The notes below the pieces were generated by a model that saw only the letters and a list, made by a program, of their open reading frames with translations, was not told the origin of the DNA and searched no databases. Made by a program: the position numbers and the translations under genes. Of a stretch of DNA of 64,000 bases, positions 22,438 through 35,090 are shown piece after piece (the first letter of the stretch is position 1; every line of letters begins with the position of its first letter). The stretch is from NCBI GenBank assembly GCA_001683735.1, contig LUGG01000005.1, positions 1,674,001 through 1,738,000 of the forward strand. Direction: 5' to 3'. This DNA comes from Grifola frondosa (Eukaryota; Basidiomycota; Agaricomycetes; Polyporales; Grifolaceae).

Positions 22438-25400
22438 GCAGGATGTATCATAGGATATACTGTTGCCCAAGCTGCTCACGGGGATCTATTGCCAGCCTCA
22501 TCCTCTTCTTTACCTGCACCACCGACCCATACCCCTTTCGCTACCACCGCTGCTCTCCCATCTCAGTCCGTGCCTTCAACCACCGCGGCCCGCGTCCTCG
22601 CTCCTGTACCTTCTAAGCCACTCATGACTGGTACCTTGTCATCCAAAACTCCGGCTATATCTGTTCCTGATTGGGACGGTTGGCCGGACGGCGACTTCGA
22701 GCGACTCTTCACCCACGAAGAAGTCGATGCGATGAATCATCTAATGGCTCATTGGGCAGCGAACGTGTCGGGTGACCGCAAGGGAAACTTCGATGCAGAG
22801 GAGTGGGGTGATGGAAAGAAGTCGCAAAGGCGTTGCTTGGGTGCCATTGTCTGCGACAACGACGGGTGCAATATCATCGTTCGTCCTCAAACTCGGCTTG
22901 CAGGAATCCGCAAACAGTTGGACGCGACGTGCCGTTGTGGAGGAGTGCTTGTGCGAATTGAATATATGAGTATTTCTGTTCTTTGGACTTTTAAAGGTGG
23001 GATCTACTTCGTCAACAAGGGCACACACAGTCACCCTCGGCTCACTCACCTTCTCCATCTGTCCCCATCTGAGCATGCTCAATTCAATGCAATCATGGCT
23101 CAGCATCCGAACGTTGGCCCCCTCCGGTTAGTCGCTGGTGTTCCGGGCTTGCACGGATCTGGCCAATCTGTTGCGGATATTTCACCGGTGCTTCTCAACA
23201 AGGACCGTGTCAAGATGGAGTGTCAAAAACTTAAGCATGGTGACCACGGCGGTGATGGTTTCATTGCAGATTTTGCCGAGTTTTGCAAGGAGCATCCGAG
23301 TTTTGTCATTTATTCACAGCTCGCCGCCGTCACTGTAATCTCGATGCAGACGTCACTCATGCGAGCTCAGATGGTCAAAGACTCGATCATCGGTGAATCC
23401 ATTAATGGATTAGTGTCCGACGCAGCTCACGGTTTCTGGCAAGAACATAAAGCCCTTCTCATCATCACTTCATCGTATGCTCCCGATCTCCAGTCTTGGA
23501 TGCCGGGTCTCATGTCTTACTCGAACGGCGCCTCAACCGAGCATTACAAGCTTCATTTCTATGCTCTGTTCGAGAGCATTGCGCACGAAGCAGAGGATCG
23601 CACCATAGCCATTATGGACCGTCTATTCAGCGGAGTACGTGCACATCCTGAATATGAATTATTCTATTGTTTATTGTGAAATTTTAGGTCATAGATTTTA
23701 GTGAAGCGGAACACGGAGGTTTTATCGCTGCATTTGTTCAGTTCTGGAACCGAAAAGATGAAGACACTCGCACCGCTGCTGAACTTCGTGACACGGCGGC
23801 TACATTGTTGCGTGGTTGTCGCCAGCATTTTCGAGCTGGAATTACACGAGTGAAGGCCATTAGTGGAGTGATCCCTCCCGGTGCTGCACATGACTTTCAG
23901 TCACGCGCAGAGGCTCTTCTTCATGTACATGATGTCCCCACATTTCTGACAGATGCTCGCCTCCTCGTGGATGACTATCCTGCGATTCGGCAATGGCTTA
24001 GCTGGTGGCTCTGCGAAGAACATGCTATGATGCTGTTTGATGCTCATAGATGCATGGAGCCTGCGATATGGGATTCTTCTATTCCCGACACCACTAATGC
24101 GGAAGAGGCAATGCATTGGAAGCTTTACACTGCTCTTGGGCAAGGTCATACTGTCATGTCTGGAATACATTCGTTGTACAGCTTCGCCAATCTATTTGGA
24201 CGACAGATTGCTGATGTTTTAGGTAAGCATTATTAATTTGAAGCCTGAGATTGAAACAAGCTAAGAAAAAAACACTGCAGCTGGTGCACCTATTCGATAT
24301 GGCACACCTGAACCGTGGAAACTTACCGCTGAGGAGATAGGGCGCACAAAACACTCTCGCGCTCCTGACACTCAGCGTCAACGCCGGAAGAAGAATGATG
24401 GACGTCCTCCCGATACTTCAAAGGAGCTTTTGCTGAAGAGAGGAAACACAAATGACAAAAGTGCCACTCATGAGCATCGAATCACATGTTTCAACCCGAG
24501 CTACAAGTGGCGCAACAATTCTTGCTGGTTGATGTTTCTCTGGAGCTTCTTTTTCAAGCAGCTGAACGTGATTATATCAGTTTCAACTCCAAATTCACGG
24601 AGACCGCAGCCAATTCACCTTTGCTACATCTGTTCAACATCATCGATCAACGACGCTCACTGGTGCTTGCCTCGGAGACATTGGCTGAATCAGACAACAC
24701 GTCTGAACTATTGGGTATTCAGCGCAATCGGTTCCGAAAGATACTTAAAAAGTCAAAAATCATAGACTCTTGTCATAGTCCCGAACCTGTCTTCATGAGT
24801 CATTGTATATTCACTCAGATGTAATAACAAATGACATGCTGTGCCAATAGTCATGGATTGCAGATTTGCTTTCAAGGGAAGAAGAATCTGCTAGCAAAAT
24901 CTGAGTATCATCATATTTTGAAGGCTCCTTTGTGCGACTTCGTTCCTGCTCGGGTTCCTCACACTATCCTTCACATTACCAGCTGGTCACACCTCCCGAA
25001 TGCCGTTTCTTTTTTAGTTTGACCCGTGAAGCATACAACAAATTTGAAGGCAGCGTCACCACATGGTTTTGTGACATGTTGAACCTTCGCCCACTACCAT
25101 CCAAATCACCTTGCTGGAGGGTCAAAGATGGCAAGAATCTGTGTTCCGGACAGGCTCATGACATTGTACTTTCTGTGTCACTGCCTGTGATGCTTATTCT
25201 TGAAGTCGGAGCCGAATTTTCAGATTCTAATGAACTTTGGAGCTTTCCACAGTATCTTCATCCTCTGTTGAAATGTCAAGCAGCTGACGGAATGGTCTAT
25301 GATCTTGTCGGACGTGTCTTCGTTACCAAGAAGACCAGTCCCGCACATTTTGTCACACGTTTCTGCACCCATCATAAAGGCCGCCAGCCTCGCATCTTCG

Positions 25401-27550
25401 ATTACAACGACCTACAGCAGGAGGGATTCACATATCATGTTGCAAGCTCCAAAATTGGCACCCATCTTGCTGGTACATTTGTCCATCCTCCACCAGGATT
25501 TATCACATATGCAGTTGTCTATCACCTCCATGGCGGCACAAGTGCCCAACAGCAATTCTACACAAGCTGAATGCATGCACTTTCAAATCTCCATCAGCTG
25601 CAACTATCAGCCTTTGATCTCTCACATCTTCCCAGTGTTCGGCTTGATCGTGATGATGTCAGACATGTTTCCGACGAAGAACGTGCTTTGTGGATGCGGA
25701 GCCCTCACAATCACAAGAATATTGACTATGAAGAAATAACCAGAGTTGCAATGAGTCCTCGTGCATTATCCAAGTCTTTAAATAGCGATGGTGGGCCCGT
25801 GGATTTGTTCTCTCACAGATCAGACTCGGAATCGGACTTGGACTCGGATAGAGTGAATGTGAAACTCAATTCGAGTCAAAGTGCAAGTCAAAAAGATGCT
25901 GGTATAATTTAACTTGAATTCCTCCCAATGTTTACTTGTACTTATATTTTGCTCTTCAAGAAGACTCTTCGGAGCGTCCACCAAGTGTCACTTCAATACA
26001 TTCTGAATGCCCTTTTCGGTGTCGCTGCGGAGCCTCAGATGCAGGACCCCACGGTCATGCTCTTGCTGATGGGCAGGACATTGTCAAGGTGATGACTGCG
26101 GCAATTGGTCCCATATAGCTTGTCAACGAGAAGGTCGTGCAAGTCAGCTGCACAAGAACAAGAAATTCTACTGTGATTTTTGTCAATTACAGTGCGTCTT
26201 CACACATCATTTGAAATCAGACCACTTCTCATACAAACGCAACTCATCCAGTCAACCGTGGGTCCAAAATGGCCCCCGAAGCCACCTCGTAGATGCACAA
26301 GAAAGCTTCCGTTGCTTTCTACTCGACTTTGGTGTGTGCTACAACAACAATATCATTAAGCTGCAGCTCACATGTTTGATACAGTCCGGGCAAAGGTGCA
26401 CTAGCTCGAGTCGGAAAATTCTGGTACCCAGTTCGCCTAATCTCTCGTATCAAGAAAACCAACTCCAAGCCAACATGGAGAGTTATCTGGTGGAGAGGCT
26501 GCAAGTACTCGGGGACAACGCCGGATCCAAAAGTGCTAGTTTGCGAAGAAGACCTTGTCGACGAGCTCTGGAACGAGCGAGAAGAGCGCCGCAAGATCCG
26601 AGTGAGTTGTTTCACACGAACTCACCACAAAGCAGCTTTCTCATTATTTGTGTCAGCTCGGAGAGTGGCTCCATGCATGTCAAGTTGAAAATAAGGATGA
26701 TATATTGCTCAATTATGAAGCCTATCCATTCACGCCTGACTTCGACGAAATTCTTGCTCCACACCTCAATGTCCTAACCATGCTCATCTCGCAGAGAGAC
26801 ATGCCCAAGAAATTTGATGATGCTAATGTCCCCGTTCTCCAGTATATCCGAGGAAGCGCAGAACCACAAGAAGACGCACATGTTTCAAACAGACGACGCC
26901 CTCTAGAAGCACGAATTTCCGGAGTTGTCAGCTTTGCAGGTGATCTCACTGCCGAAGATCAGGCACGTACCGCAAATTGGTTTGTAACGAAAATTCCAGA
27001 GGCTCCGCAGAGGAAACACATGTGGCTAGGAAGATATCCTCTCACCCAGCATTTACACTGGTACTTGCCGCACGACATTGTGAAGGTATCGTCTCTTCAC
27101 CAGAGTTCCCAGCAGATCAGGCATGGCATGAGCAGGAGGCATGGATATTACAACAAGCGTGGCAGCTTCAGTGCTTACCGCGGCATGACCCAGATAACAA
27201 CATCGACATTGACGCAGAATGTCTTGCCCTATTGGAAAGGCGGATGTTCGAACGGTTGCAAGCTGCGGGTGTGGCAGGACACTTTCAGTGGGGTCTGGAC
27301 TGCGGCGACCATCAAAATGCTTGGAATGCTTACTCTGGCTTGCCGAGTGAGTGGAACCTTGGAGACCGGGATGGCAGCGAGACGGAGATGCAGGCAAGTG
27401 GTAATGATCCCCTTGTACAAGATAGCTTGCTGATATGTATTCCAGCAAGGGCCAGATTTCAGTGAGGTGGAAATAGTACCCCAGCAAGCAGACAGCAGTA
27501 CTGTGAAGCCTCGGCCACATCCACGTCGAGTCAAGAAGGCAGCAGAGTAG
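22438..27550 (+). pseudogene. MULE polyprotein: GCM1 zinc finger, transposase, USP-like peptidase, PHD finger
   Basis: One long spliced chain. The first exon, open from about 22423, has no in-frame ATG before 22624, so an upstream exon is likely. About 22660-23050 is a GCM1-type zinc-binding domain (RRCLGAIVCDNDGC, NKGTHSHPR). About 23100-24222 is the MULE transposase core across an intron at 23635-23687 (TTNAEEAMHWKLY). After the intron 24223-24280 comes a USP-like cysteine peptidase with NSCWL (24517-24531) and HFVTRF (25345-25362). An acidic linker follows, then a PHD finger (26010-26190), a GKFWYPVRL segment near 26415-26445, and a basic tail to the stop at 27548. Lesions: a one-base loss at about 24530 just after the catalytic cysteine motif, TGA at 24902-24904, TGA at 25568-25570, and a one-base loss near 26091 in the PHD. 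The transposase part reads intact. Confidence 0.82.
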
Positions 27551-27728
27551 ACTTAAAATTATCTAATGTTATTATTGAACCGAAAAGAGCAACAGTGATG
27601 TCTTGATTGGGATTTGCGTGAGAACCCCCCCTTACCAGTGCAATACATGCACAGCAGTCATGTATGTATCTTAATCGAGTTAAATAGGTGTGCTGCTTGA
27701 AGTATAATATTAATTCGTGGATATTTGC
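27551..27728. other. MULE 3' untranslated region up to the hAT insertion
   Basis: AT-rich sequence after the stop at 27548-27550. The MULE resumes at 46872 after the hAT element. No gene is seen. Confidence 0.5.
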
Positions 27729-27917
27729 TTGTCGCGTAGTGCTGCCGTGAGTCAGTGATGACTCGAGGTGAGTTATACCTCACCTCAGTGGCATCTCGGC
27801 ATCACCGCCTTGAGGTAACTCAAGGTGGTTGTGAGGTGACCTCGAGGTAACTCAAGGTAACCCGCCGTTGAGATCTCGTGGTCACGTTATGCGCGCAACT
27901 CGCATAACGCGACGCGT

Positions 27918-29655
27918 TGTCGTATTCTTCCGGCGATCGGTATGAAACAACACACTTTTCACCAAACAACCAAAAGGCTATCTGACTAGAGTAATATTTG
28001 TTTTATAGTCGAGGGGTTATTTCCCGGATAGGACGGGTGCACCGAGCGTAACGGGGTTTCCTACTTTTCCGGATAGAGGCTCAGTCGAGTCCGGTTGCGC
28101 GAAGATACGCTATATCACAGGAGACTCTGAAGATGCTCTGTGAAGTATCCTACGGTACTTGGTTACTCGCAGTATACCTGTGGGGAACAAGAAAAAGACT
28201 AGGCTAGACTCAAATAGTCTGCCTCGTTAGTATGCTTCTAACTTCTTTTCAAAGTTACTGCCTTCTTGCAGTACTTTGACTTCAATACTGATTCCGCTTG
28301 CTGATTAGGAATGCTCCTGGACTTCTTTCCAGAGACTTATACTCCGTAATCACTTACAAGACGGACTTCCCAAACCCAATACAAACAACCAATTTCTCAA
28401 ACTGACGGTGCGTACCTGATGTCCTTTATGACAGGATTGCCTCCACTGTCCTAACAAAAGTCTACCAATCTTCCTACCTAACCTTGTGCTTCCAGAATCT
28501 CTTGCCTGGACAGTTGACAATTTAGGGAAGTGATATGCCCCTTTTGTGACAGGATTACTTCACTGTCCTAATAAAGGTCCAATATTTCCTGCCTGAACTT
28601 GTGCTTCCAGAATCTCTTGCCTGGACAGTTGACAATTCAGGGAATACTTTACAAACAGGTAAGCCTAGACCACACACTCAAGTGGGCCTCAAAGTTAGAG
28701 AAAGAAAATTCTGATTCAAAGCTAAGGTTGGCTGAGGAACGAGAGCTTTGGGGGGGGATCCAAGAGATAAAGAAAAAGGATGGATGATCAAAAGATGGAT
28801 GGATGGGGCCCCTCGTTCGCTCCAGCTTATATACTCTACAGAATGTTTCTGGAAAGTTCTATTCTATGGCTGACTAATGCTCCTTCTGCTTACCAATCCA
28901 CTCCAAATGCTTACCAATCCACTAAGTTTTCTGCTGACGAATTGCATTTGGAAGTTGCTGGAAGCTTCCTTGACCTGCTAGCACATTCTACACAGGTCTC
29001 TCTCCTTCTGGAGAATTCTCCCAGGTTCCATGAGTTCCTAGGGTGTTCTTCATGATTCTATGATACTCTGGAGTCTACTGAAATATTCTAGCAGATTCTC
29101 CAGGTTTCTGTATTCTTCCAGGACAATCTGGAAGGGGAATTTTCGATTAAAGTCTTCTTTTAAGACTATAATCTTCTGGGAAATTCCAGGACCTTCTGTC
29201 CTTCCAGGATATTCCAGGATATTCATCAGCAAGGGGCCACAAGTCTGCTCAACTAAGCAGAAATGACCACAGTACTCTTTGCTGACACAATTCTGATTAC
29301 AAGAGGTGAACTGAGCGAAGTGCAATATGTGATGGGAGATGAATGTGACGGATAAGGAAAGGGAAGAAAGGGGATAAGCCTGATGTATTATGACCTTGAC
29401 CTTCTTGACTGTCCCTAGACTCCCTGCAACTGCTGCTGCCACAATCGAATGTCTCCTGGGAAAATGACCGTGTTTGATCGGAATGCGACATAGTCATTAT
29501 CCGGCTTCAATGCTCCTGTCATCCAGCGCGCTGTCTGGGCTGCCCAATTCCATGCTATCGTTTCATTCCCTGCATGCTTTCACGTGTGTGGGTAGTGCAG
29601 ACACTGGTCAATGAAATTGCCATGTCCGAGTACCAATCCAGATTGGTGCACGACA
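27918..29655 (-). repeat. LTR (3' LTR on the coding strand)
   Basis: It begins TGTCGTATTC and ends GTGCACGACA, giving TG..CA ends within a short inverted repeat. It differs from the other LTR by about four substitutions and four one-base indels. On the minus strand a TATA box (GTATATAAG, 28826-28834) lies in the expected U3 part. Confidence 0.95.
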
Positions 29656-30475
29656 TCCGCCCCACAGTTACTCGACCGTCCCTGGTCGACTTTCTTCTAT
29701 CTTCTACTTCTTTGTGACCGATTCCTTGTCCGGTGGCCTATTGGCTCATCGTTTACATCAGATTCACCATCATCTTGACTTTTGGAGTAATGCAGACTGA
29801 GTGCTGATCATGGGAGAGGGAAGAATGTGTACATCATCATGTGACCTAGTTCTTCCATCCATGTCCTATGTAGATCAGCAGGAAATCGTCCATCAGCCTC
29901 GCATCTCCTGCTCGTAGCATCTTCTTCGGCAACTGAACTATACCATCATCTGGCTTCAACATTCCTCTGCAATGAGCAATGTTCCAAATAATCCATGCCT
30001 CTAACCACTCAAACATGGCCAACCTGGAATAGGGAATCCCAACTGCAACCTCCTGGCTGCCTGTATAATGCTCCACTGCGACAATGAGCTGGGTCTCCTG
30101 GAATTGAAGAGTACGGATGATTCGTCCAGTGAACTCGATGTTGGGTCCCATAAGACGAAGGGGGCTGGAAAAGTAGACTCGGGTGGGGTGATCCTGGTCT
30201 GGATGAGGGTGAGAATATGTTTGCGAGATTGTCGCTGCACTAGGTAGTGAGGGATTTGAGTGTCACGGGTGTAAGAAAGTGTTTGCATGGTTGTGACAGA
30301 GGGAAACAGGAATGCCTGGGAACGACCAAGTAGCATTGTGCTTTATTTATAAGTATGAGCACGTGATCATGTCCCTAGTTTGATGTCCCATGTCATGTGA
30401 CTTGCTGATGACAGGATGTGCAAAATCGGTGTTATTTTGCCATGTCCAGGTACCAAACACTTTTGGTGCGTGACA
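29656..30475 (-). repeat. Diverged LTR relic next to the 3' LTR
   Basis: Read on the minus strand from 30475, the sequence starts TGTCACGCACCAA and continues with GGTACCTGGACATGGCAA. It parallels the LTR start (TGTCGTGCACCAA, GGTACTCGGACATGGCAA). Further on, the frame 30151-29846 contains a MLKPDD segment matching the LTR's ALKPDN segment. This looks like an older related LTR, truncated where it meets the functional LTR at 29655. Confidence 0.6.
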
Positions 30476-30865
30476 ACGTCGCATGTTCCGCATCATGTCT
30501 TCCATAACTTCCTTCCTTGTCCTATTTTTCTTCGGCTGCCTTCTTCTTTCCCGTCTCTTCTCTATCTGACCCATTCTCTTCATCAGCAGTTTTATGAACT
30601 CCTTTCGTAAGACATCATCTGCTAGTATGCCTTCCAATGTGGTTGGGGTCATATTGAGGAAAGATAAGTGGTGCTTGGTCCGATGGATGGATTTCAGCTT
30701 ATATATCCATCCAGGATGGATGACTAAGCTTTCCACAACCTTCCTGAACTTAACAGAGAGTACTACACATTTTCCCAGAATTTTCTGGTACTTGCAAGTA
30801 GGCTCTCTGCTCTTCCAAGGTATTCCTCTACTGATCATAGGCCCATAAATGGCCACTCCTCTCAA
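30347..30865 (-). CDS. Basic reading frame in the retroelement, unknown
   Basis: This frame of 172 codons has a lysine/arginine-rich middle (residues about 85-120, including EKRRERRRQPKKNRTRK). Its C-terminal third overlaps the LTR relic (ending ...APKVFGTWTWQNN). There is no recognised domain. It may be a chance frame or a remnant of an accessory gene, and the overlap with the relic argues against a conserved protein. Confidence 0.3.
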   Translation of the reverse strand: MRGVAIYGPMISRGIPWKSREPTCKYQKILGKCVVLSVKFRKVVESLVIHPGWIYKLKSIHRTKHHLSFLNMTPTTLEGILADDVLRKEFIKLLMKRMGQIEKRRERRRQPKKNRTRKEVMEDMMRNMRRCHAPKVFGTWTWQNNTDFAHPVISKSHDMGHQTRDMITCSYL

Positions 30866-30999
30866 TTTATCATTCTTGAAGCTTCAGGACTGATCCTAAT
30901 AAATTTGTCGACCTGAATAACTCTAGAAACATCCTTCACATCACCTGCAGAATGTGTTGTGGTCTTGCACAGCGAGTATCGAGTTTCTCGTTCTTCAGC

Positions 31000-33900
31000 C
31001 ACTTCGAACAGCGCGGAAGTCACGTGATCGTGAACCGCGACGCGTCAACAGCCAAATCGGGCTTGACGCGTCAAGTTCGTGCTCTGCTGGCACTTTGAAT
31101 ACTGCTTCTTCAAACCTCTCTATCTCCCCGGCGCTTGACTTTTGTTTATTTCGTATCTGCCTATCCGGACGACGTTCGTCTTTGCAACCACGGGACGCGC
31201 AACTGCGTCCGCACTTCGACTTCGTCGTGGAAGCCGTCCCGGTGAGTACACGTATACCTTATTCTTATTGTTATTTTCTGCCGCGCGGTTTCTTTCACAG
31301 GTCTCTTCACCGCGTCGACAGCCACCCTTCAGTGGGTCTGCCACGCGGACTCCTGCACGACGCCGCGTGCGTTCTCTGCGTACCGGCCATGTCCTGCTTT
31401 AATTCCATTCGTGCCTCTCTGGGTTTCCTCGATCTCCTCCCTGCTGCTGTGTGTCATACAGACTCTCTCTCTCTCTGGTCGTCATCTCAACATCCTGCCG
31501 ATACTTCTTTTGTGTCGCGCTTGCCTGGACCTTGCCAACGCGATGCCGCTATCCGCGCGGTCTCTTTGCCGCGCTGCGGTCTCTCGTCTGCTTGTGACAC
31601 TATCTCCCTATCTGATGGACCTTGAGCATTCTGGTCGTGCGTCCCGCGTATGCGCGCGCTCTGCTGCTCACGTTTCGTCCACCGTCTCTGCCTGCTTCTC
31701 TGTCCTCTTCTGTCCCTGGTGCCTCTGCCGCGACGCGCTCAATGCGCCAGCTCTCCGTGTCGGGGAGTCTGAAACATATCACTTCTCGTCGCGCGTCGGC
31801 CATCTCCTGGCCATCCACCTACTTCTAAGTAAGTCCAATCTCGTTTCTCTCATCATAGGCCGCGCTCGATCCCGACGCTCACTCGAAGGGTGACGCGTCG
31901 CGATCAGCGCTGGCACGTTCTTCGTCCTTCTGACGCGTCTCTCTTCAATGCTAACTTCTCGTCCCTTCAGGAACGTCTCGTGCTGCGGGGCTGCCTACTG
32001 CGCCCTCCCTTCCTGTCTGTGCCCTCGGGCTGCGCTCGCTCGTTGAGCACCCTCAAACCCGTGAGCCTTCTCGTTTCTTCTCGTAACACCTCGTCAGCTG
32101 ATCACGGTGGACGCCGTCGCGATGCGACGCGTCGTGCTGTGTCACGCCTGTTCTTGGGTCATCCTGCAGGCAGTGACGCGTCGCGTTCAGTGCTGACGCG
32201 TCCCTCGGACTACTGATGCGTTCTCCGCTGTCTCTTCACAGCTCATCTTCATCGTCTCATCGTCTCCGAGGTATGTCCACGCGTTGCCCTCCCGCACACA
32301 TTCGAGTAGTACTAATACCTCTTGCAGCGCTGGTACGTCTCGCAAGGGCTAGCATGATGTACGGGAGCGCGTCGGGTGAGTTCCTCGTCCCTTAAATACC
32401 TTTTCTCTATTTGCTGAATCCAAATAGATCCTTTCTCGAACCTCCGAGCAAATGTCGATCGGCCGATCGTGTTCTCGTGAGTACCACCTCAATCTCGTGA
32501 CAGGGCTGACGCGTCGTTCAAGGGCTGACGCGTCGCGTCGCGTACGTTCTGGTACGCGCACGTCACAGCTTGCACGTAAGGTTATTCCGGTATGTTCTTC
32601 CTGTTTCTCGGTGATCGAGATCCTGCTGACCCCTTTTCTGTAAGTAGGGTCCTCTCCCATGACCTCGTGACGAACGCGAGCGTCAGACGCGTCGCATCGC
32701 GAACGTTCCACTACGACGCGCGTCGCGTCTTCCAGTACATCCTCGCGGCCACGGGATCTTTCCATCCTGCTTCTTCGTCCTTCGCACCCTGGGCTGCACT
32801 GACCGCGCGCCCTCGATCATTTCTTAAGGTGCGTTTTCCATAACCTTCTCCTCATTTCGTGAACCATCTGACTCTTTCTCGTGCTGACGCGTCGCGTCTG
32901 GGACGCGTCATGCAGTCTCATGACATCGATCCTCTCGGGGAGGCTGTGTCCGCGCCCTCAGCTGACCGTCCTCGACGTTCCCCGAACCTTCTCTGTGTTC
33001 GGGCACATACGCGTCGGGTGCGCTCTCCCGTTTCTGTCTCTTTCTATACTGATCTGGTACCTTCTCGGACGACGTTCGCGTGGCTATAAAAGCTCACGAA
33101 CGTTCGCCCACCTCTGCAGCTTCTCATTTCCTTTCTTGATCTCCTAGCTCTCGGACGGCACGTACATTCGACACGCGCTCGCCGCTGCGCTCAACGACAT
33201 TCATACATGCATGGGCAGCGCGCTCGACTGTCTCCTCGACCATGCACTGGGTCATCATGCGGGTACGCATCCTGCCTCCTCGTCACCTGTCGCACACCAT
33301 CCGTGATGCGCTCTTCGTCGTCGTCGGGGTGCTGGCTGGTCTGGGTGCGTATGTTCCCGCTTCTTCCTTCTGCTTCTGTTAATCTCCTCACTCATCAAGC
33401 ACGGCGCATTGTCCCTCGAGTGCTGTGTGTTCAGCTTCTCGAGACGATCGCTTTGACGGTATGCGGTTTCCCGCCGCTATCTTATGCTCGTCGCGAACGC
33501 GGTCGTGTGCGACTCGATGTTGGTCACCGGTACGTGCGTCGCATTTCTTGGTCATTCTTCTCCCTTCTGTACTGATCCCTGTCTTGGCGTACGGTCTGCA
33601 GATGTCCGCGCTCATTCTGCGCGGTCTGCAGCACTCGTCCCACTGTTCCCTTCCTTCGTCGTCGTCTCTACTTGCTGGGCAAGCATTCGGCCTGCTCCAC
33701 CTCGTCGCGTCACCACGCTTCGGGTCCTAGTGCGCTTTCCGCGTTCAACGACGCCCGAGTGGGTGCATCCGATGCATAACCAGCTAAGTATCTTCTTCTT
33801 CCACCTGCCTACCATCTCGTAACTGATCCTTCCTGACAGTGCCCTACGCACTGTGCACTATCTGCCGTCGGGCATGCATACTGCATCCGCGGCACCTGCG

Positions 33901-34100
33901 ACGTTCATCTCGTCGGCACGCCTACGTTGCCCGACTGGCCTTCGCCCCACAGTTAGAATAAACGAACTGTTGGGGCACCTACTCAGTTCGTCTTCCTTCT
34001 TCGTTACTCTGCCTCCTGAATTTGCTGACTTAATTTCTCTCGAAATTAACAGCAATATTCATCTTCATTTTCCCGACGGCTCGCTTATCTTTCCTTGTCC
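31000..34100. other. GC-rich block with repeated GACGCGTC palindromes
   Basis: This block differs in composition from the rest of the retroelement: it is GC-rich and pyrimidine-rich on the plus strand. Twelve exact GACGCGTC sites occur between 31039 and 32909 (starts 31039, 31065, 31892, 31932, 32126, 32175, 32195, 32508, 32527, 32686, 32886, 32902). Several GT..AG-like pairs can be found but no exon chain with a recognisable product. It occupies the place where pol would be expected. It may be captured host regulatory or gene DNA. Confidence 0.6.
33945..33977. repeat. Hairpin, GCCCCA-CAGTT / AACTGTTGGGGC
   Basis: The arms are inverted with one unpaired base, around a loop AGAATAAACG. It lies near the right end of the GC-rich block. 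It might be a transcription or end structure. No poly-T tract follows, so a terminator is not claimed. Confidence 0.5.
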
Positions 34101-35090
34101 GTAGTTGTAACTTCGTATCGGGACTGTAGACTCTATTCCTGTATTCTCGGATAGTCTTCCCGGATGCAAACCAACTGAAATCTTGAATTCCACATAAATA
34201 TTGAAGCCACTCGTCTGCCTAATTCGTTCGTGGTATTTCTGCGAAACGACTCCTTCCATGTTGGCTTGGTCAAATACCCATCTTCATCCGGCAGTTACTT
34301 CAGCAAATTGTCCTATTCCTCATATCAATACTTAAGTGACCATCGATCGGAACTATCCTCGATCGTGTCACTGCTTCTTGCTTGTCCATGACTTTTCGGC
34401 TCGATAAGTCAAATTAATGACTCGTCCATAATGCTTGCCACGTTAAACTTCGATTCCTTTGAAGGCTAGATCTCTGGATGATCTCGAATCTCATATATCA
34501 AACCCCGCTCTTCAGGGTGCCTAGTTCCCTTGTTTTGGTGCTCATCATGCATCTCCAGAATTCTCGGTGTATCCTTGTCCTGCTATCCTAAATCGGTACT
34601 GGCCAACCTCCTCCCGATATTTCTTTATCCCTGAGTGCGCACCGGAGACATGGTTCTTGACCTCATGTACACGTGTTCTGACTTCCTTACTAATCCTGTT
34701 CCATCCACAGACGGACTTCCAGCATCCCATGCCTCCTTGGCTATGTCCTGGTAAGATCCTCCAAATCTGTGCAATGGCTAAACTTGCTAACTTCCTAAAT
34801 CGTGTACTCTTTGAGTGTCCCATGTTCGTCCCTGCCACTGGATACCATATCGGTGGGTCCCAGATCCTTCTTCATCTGCTATCTTGACACCGGAACACTC
34901 CGAATTTAAACTTTCCAAACTTCTTTTCTGATAGGCTTCTCGAGCCTATCGGACCGGTTTACATCATTGTCCTTGACGTGAGTATACATCAAAATAAATG
35001 ATGTAAAGATGTCATCCAGGAATTTCTTTTATAGCTGGGCACAAGCCTTGATCGCCGTTTAGTCTTCTTCTTTCCTTTCCATCACCACCA
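34100..35090. other. Retroelement spacer and probable promoter of the small gene
   Basis: I could support no coding sequence here. The last 80 bases are pyrimidine-rich (CTTCTTCTTTCCTTTCC) with TTTATAGC upstream, as expected for a fungal promoter and leader of the gene starting at 35091. Confidence 0.4.

Noticed and set aside
22489..22491. TTG at the beginning of the first long MULE frame as start codon
   Set aside because: The frame is open upstream without ATG. A missing 5' exon or the in-frame ATG at 22624 is more likely than a TTG start in a fungus.
28780..29055. 91-codon frame in the left LTR (repeated at 41873-42148)
   Set aside because: It lies within LTR sequence against the direction of transcription, has a low-complexity repeat, and no motif. 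Its identity between LTRs only reflects the recent insertion.
31140..33850. Plus-strand frames of 60-160 codons in the GC-rich block as exons of one gene
   Set aside because: No consistent exon chain, no recognised domain, and composition bias alone explains the open frames.
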